61,265 nt of DNA from Caryophanales bacterium UBA5603. GTDB lineage: Bacteria > Bacillota_I > Bacilli_A > Izemoplasmatales > Hujiaoplasmataceae. Under the pieces are notes generated by a model. That model had not been told where the DNA came from, ran no database searches, and saw nothing but the letters and a program-made list of their open reading frames with translations. This document shows, in pieces, positions 60,577 through 61,265 of this stretch. The stretch covers positions 1 through 61,265 of the forward strand of contig DILB01000020.1 of the NCBI GenBank assembly GCA_002424815.1. Direction: 5' to 3'. How positions within the stretch are numbered: position 1 is the first letter of the stretch; each line of letters opens with the position of its first letter. Position numbers and translations under genes: made by a program.

Positions 60577-60999
60577 CTATTTTTTCTTCGGAACCGCTTT
60601 TTTCGCGCCGTATTTGGAGCGTGATTGCATTCTTCCGGCAACGGCTGTGGTATCGAGCGTGCCACGGATAATATGATAGCGGACACCCGGCAGGTCTTTT
60701 ACACGACCGCCACGGATTAAGACAACACTATGCTCTTGAAGCTTATGACCAACGCCAGGGATATAAGCATTGACTTCACCGCCGTTGGAAAGACGGACAC
60801 GGGCGTATTTGCGAAGCGCCGAGTTCGGTTTCTTTGGGGTCATGGTTGCGACACGAACGCATACGCCACGTTTTTGAGGACTAGAAAGATCGGTATACTT
60901 CTTTTGAAGTGTGTTGAACCCGATATTCAATTGCGGCGCTTTTGATTTACGCGTTTTATCGGTGCGGCCATGTTTGATTAATTGATTGATAGTAGGCAT
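60577..60999 (-). CDS. rpsL: 30S ribosomal protein S12
   Basis: Decoding-centre protein. The N-terminus PTINQLIKHGRTDKTRKSKA, the loop TPKKPNSALRKYARVRLSNG and GHKLQEHSVVLIRGGRVKDL, PGVRYHIIRG are canonical. The Lys sites linked to streptomycin sensitivity (KKPNS and the GGRVKDLPG loop) have the ordinary residues. I placed the start at 60999, 7 nt after AAAGGAGG; the open frame runs eight codons further up. The length is 140 residues. Confidence 0.97.
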   Translation of the reverse strand: MPTINQLIKHGRTDKTRKSKAPQLNIGFNTLQKKYTDLSSPQKRGVCVRVATMTPKKPNSALRKYARVRLSNGGEVNAYIPGVGHKLQEHSVVLIRGGRVKDLPGVRYHIIRGTLDTTAVAGRMQSRSKYGAKKAVPKKK

Positions 61000-61101
61000 T
61001 ACATTTCCTCCTTTCATACCCACACACCCGGGAGGTGCGTTTGAGTCATTTTTATAAGGTTACTATTAGTAACCCCACATTATATTTTTTGCAGCAAGGA
61101 T
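61000..61101 (-). promoter_or_regulatory. 5' leader of the rpsL (str) operon
   Basis: The transcript from the strong promoter would begin near CCTTGCTGCAAAAAATA and carry two hairpins: GGTTACT-AAT-AGTAACC, and CGCACC-TCCC-GGGTGTG next to the Shine-Dalgarno. Such structures could serve feedback regulation of the str operon. I cannot assign a known leader family. Confidence 0.4.
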
Positions 61102-61130
61102 ATTATACACCACTGATGCAGGTGTGTCAA
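61102..61130 (-). promoter_or_regulatory. str operon promoter
   Basis: On the minus strand TTGACA (61125-61130) and TATAAT (61102-61107) are 17 nt apart, a perfect consensus promoter, as expected for a heavily used ribosomal operon. Confidence 0.9.
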
Positions 61131-61200
61131 GCATCAATTTCTATCATTTGATTATTTTCATATTAGGATCAATTGATCGTTATTTTTGACTTATTTTCAT

Positions 61201-61227
61201 AAAAAAATCCCTGCACCTTGCAAGGAT
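61201..61227 (-). terminator. Terminator after the edge tRNA gene
   Basis: On the minus strand ATCCTTGCA-AGG-TGCAGGGAT (one G-T pair) is followed by seven T residues. It lies 14 nt after the tRNA 3' end. Confidence 0.85.
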
Positions 61228-61241
61228 ATTATGAATGTATC

Positions 61242-61265
61242 TGGCGCCTCAACTAGGACTTGAAC
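61242..61265 (-). tRNA. 3' part of a tRNA gene, cut by the window edge
   Basis: On the minus strand the last 24 bases read as the 3' end of a tRNA: T-loop TTCAAGT, T-stem strand CCTAG, acceptor strand TTGAGGC, discriminator G and an encoded CCA. The anticodon lies outside the window, so the amino acid cannot be assigned. A terminator follows directly. Confidence 0.75.

Noticed and set aside
1..61265. CRISPR arrays, insertion sequences, prophage or integrase genes
   Set aside because: No regularly spaced repeats, transposase-like or phage-like frames were found. The window is core genes plus one metabolic operon.

Overview
This window is a gene-dense, AT-rich bacterial chromosome segment in which nearly every gene is on the minus strand. 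The gene set and order (rseP-dxr-cdsA-uppS-frr-pyrH-tsf-rpsB, rpiB-upp-atp operon, ftsY-ylxM-ffh, prmC-prfA, rpsF-ssb-rpsR-gdpP/rplI-dnaB, rpsL-rpsG-fusA-tuf) point to a Bacillota/Mollicutes-type organism. The standard bacterial code is used: uppS and tsaC end in TGA and tryptophan is TGG. I therefore favour a lineage near Acholeplasma/Izemoplasma over the Mycoplasma group, which reads TGA as Trp. This placement is inference; no rRNA gene is present to confirm it. Promoters are close to the sigma-A consensus, with 16-17 nt spacers.

Layout. 1-8,080: membrane protease, isoprenoid, phospholipid and translation genes; ribosomal protein S2 carries an unusual C-terminal extension. 8,083-9,935: dUTPase behind a membrane-anchored protein of unknown function. 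10,056-18,075: rpiB, upp and a complete F1Fo ATP synthase operon whose c subunit carries the full Na+-binding signature. 18,215-24,721: tsaC, a HAD phosphatase, rnhB, rbgA, lepB, an FtsK lacking membrane segments, and a one-pass membrane protein. 24,838-30,563: a Cof-type HAD phosphatase (plus strand), the SRP genes ffh-ylxM-ftsY, and topA. 30,984-31,834: a plus-strand NUDIX/SemiSWEET pair.

31,879-43,983 is the metabolic centrepiece, an apparent eleven-gene operon transcribed alr-arcA-arcB-arcC-ord-ortA-ortB-oraS-oraE-mutL-like-orr. It joins the arginine deiminase pathway (arginine to ornithine, with ATP from carbamoyl phosphate) to the B12/PLP-dependent oxidative ornithine pathway (ornithine to acetyl-CoA plus D-alanine). 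Alanine racemase is the first gene and could recycle the D-alanine. No arginine/ornithine antiporter gene is present, which fits ornithine being consumed rather than exported. The promoter region holds a CcpA-type cre-like site and AAATCG repeats.

44,090-52,863: prmC, prfA, dnaB, a GdpP-L9 fusion with an internal Shine-Dalgarno and start for L9, rpsR, ssb, rpsF, pncC and ychF. 52,959-55,202: a polar amino-acid ABC transporter behind a T-box riboswitch whose specifier reads best as CGU (Arg), followed by a degenerate second T-box antiterminator element. 55,758-60,999: tatD, tuf, fusA, rpsG and rpsL. The right edge cuts a tRNA gene.

The most interesting material is the complete arginine-to-acetyl-CoA operon with its control region, the T-box transporter that may feed it, the GdpP-L9 fusion, and the Na+-type ATP synthase.
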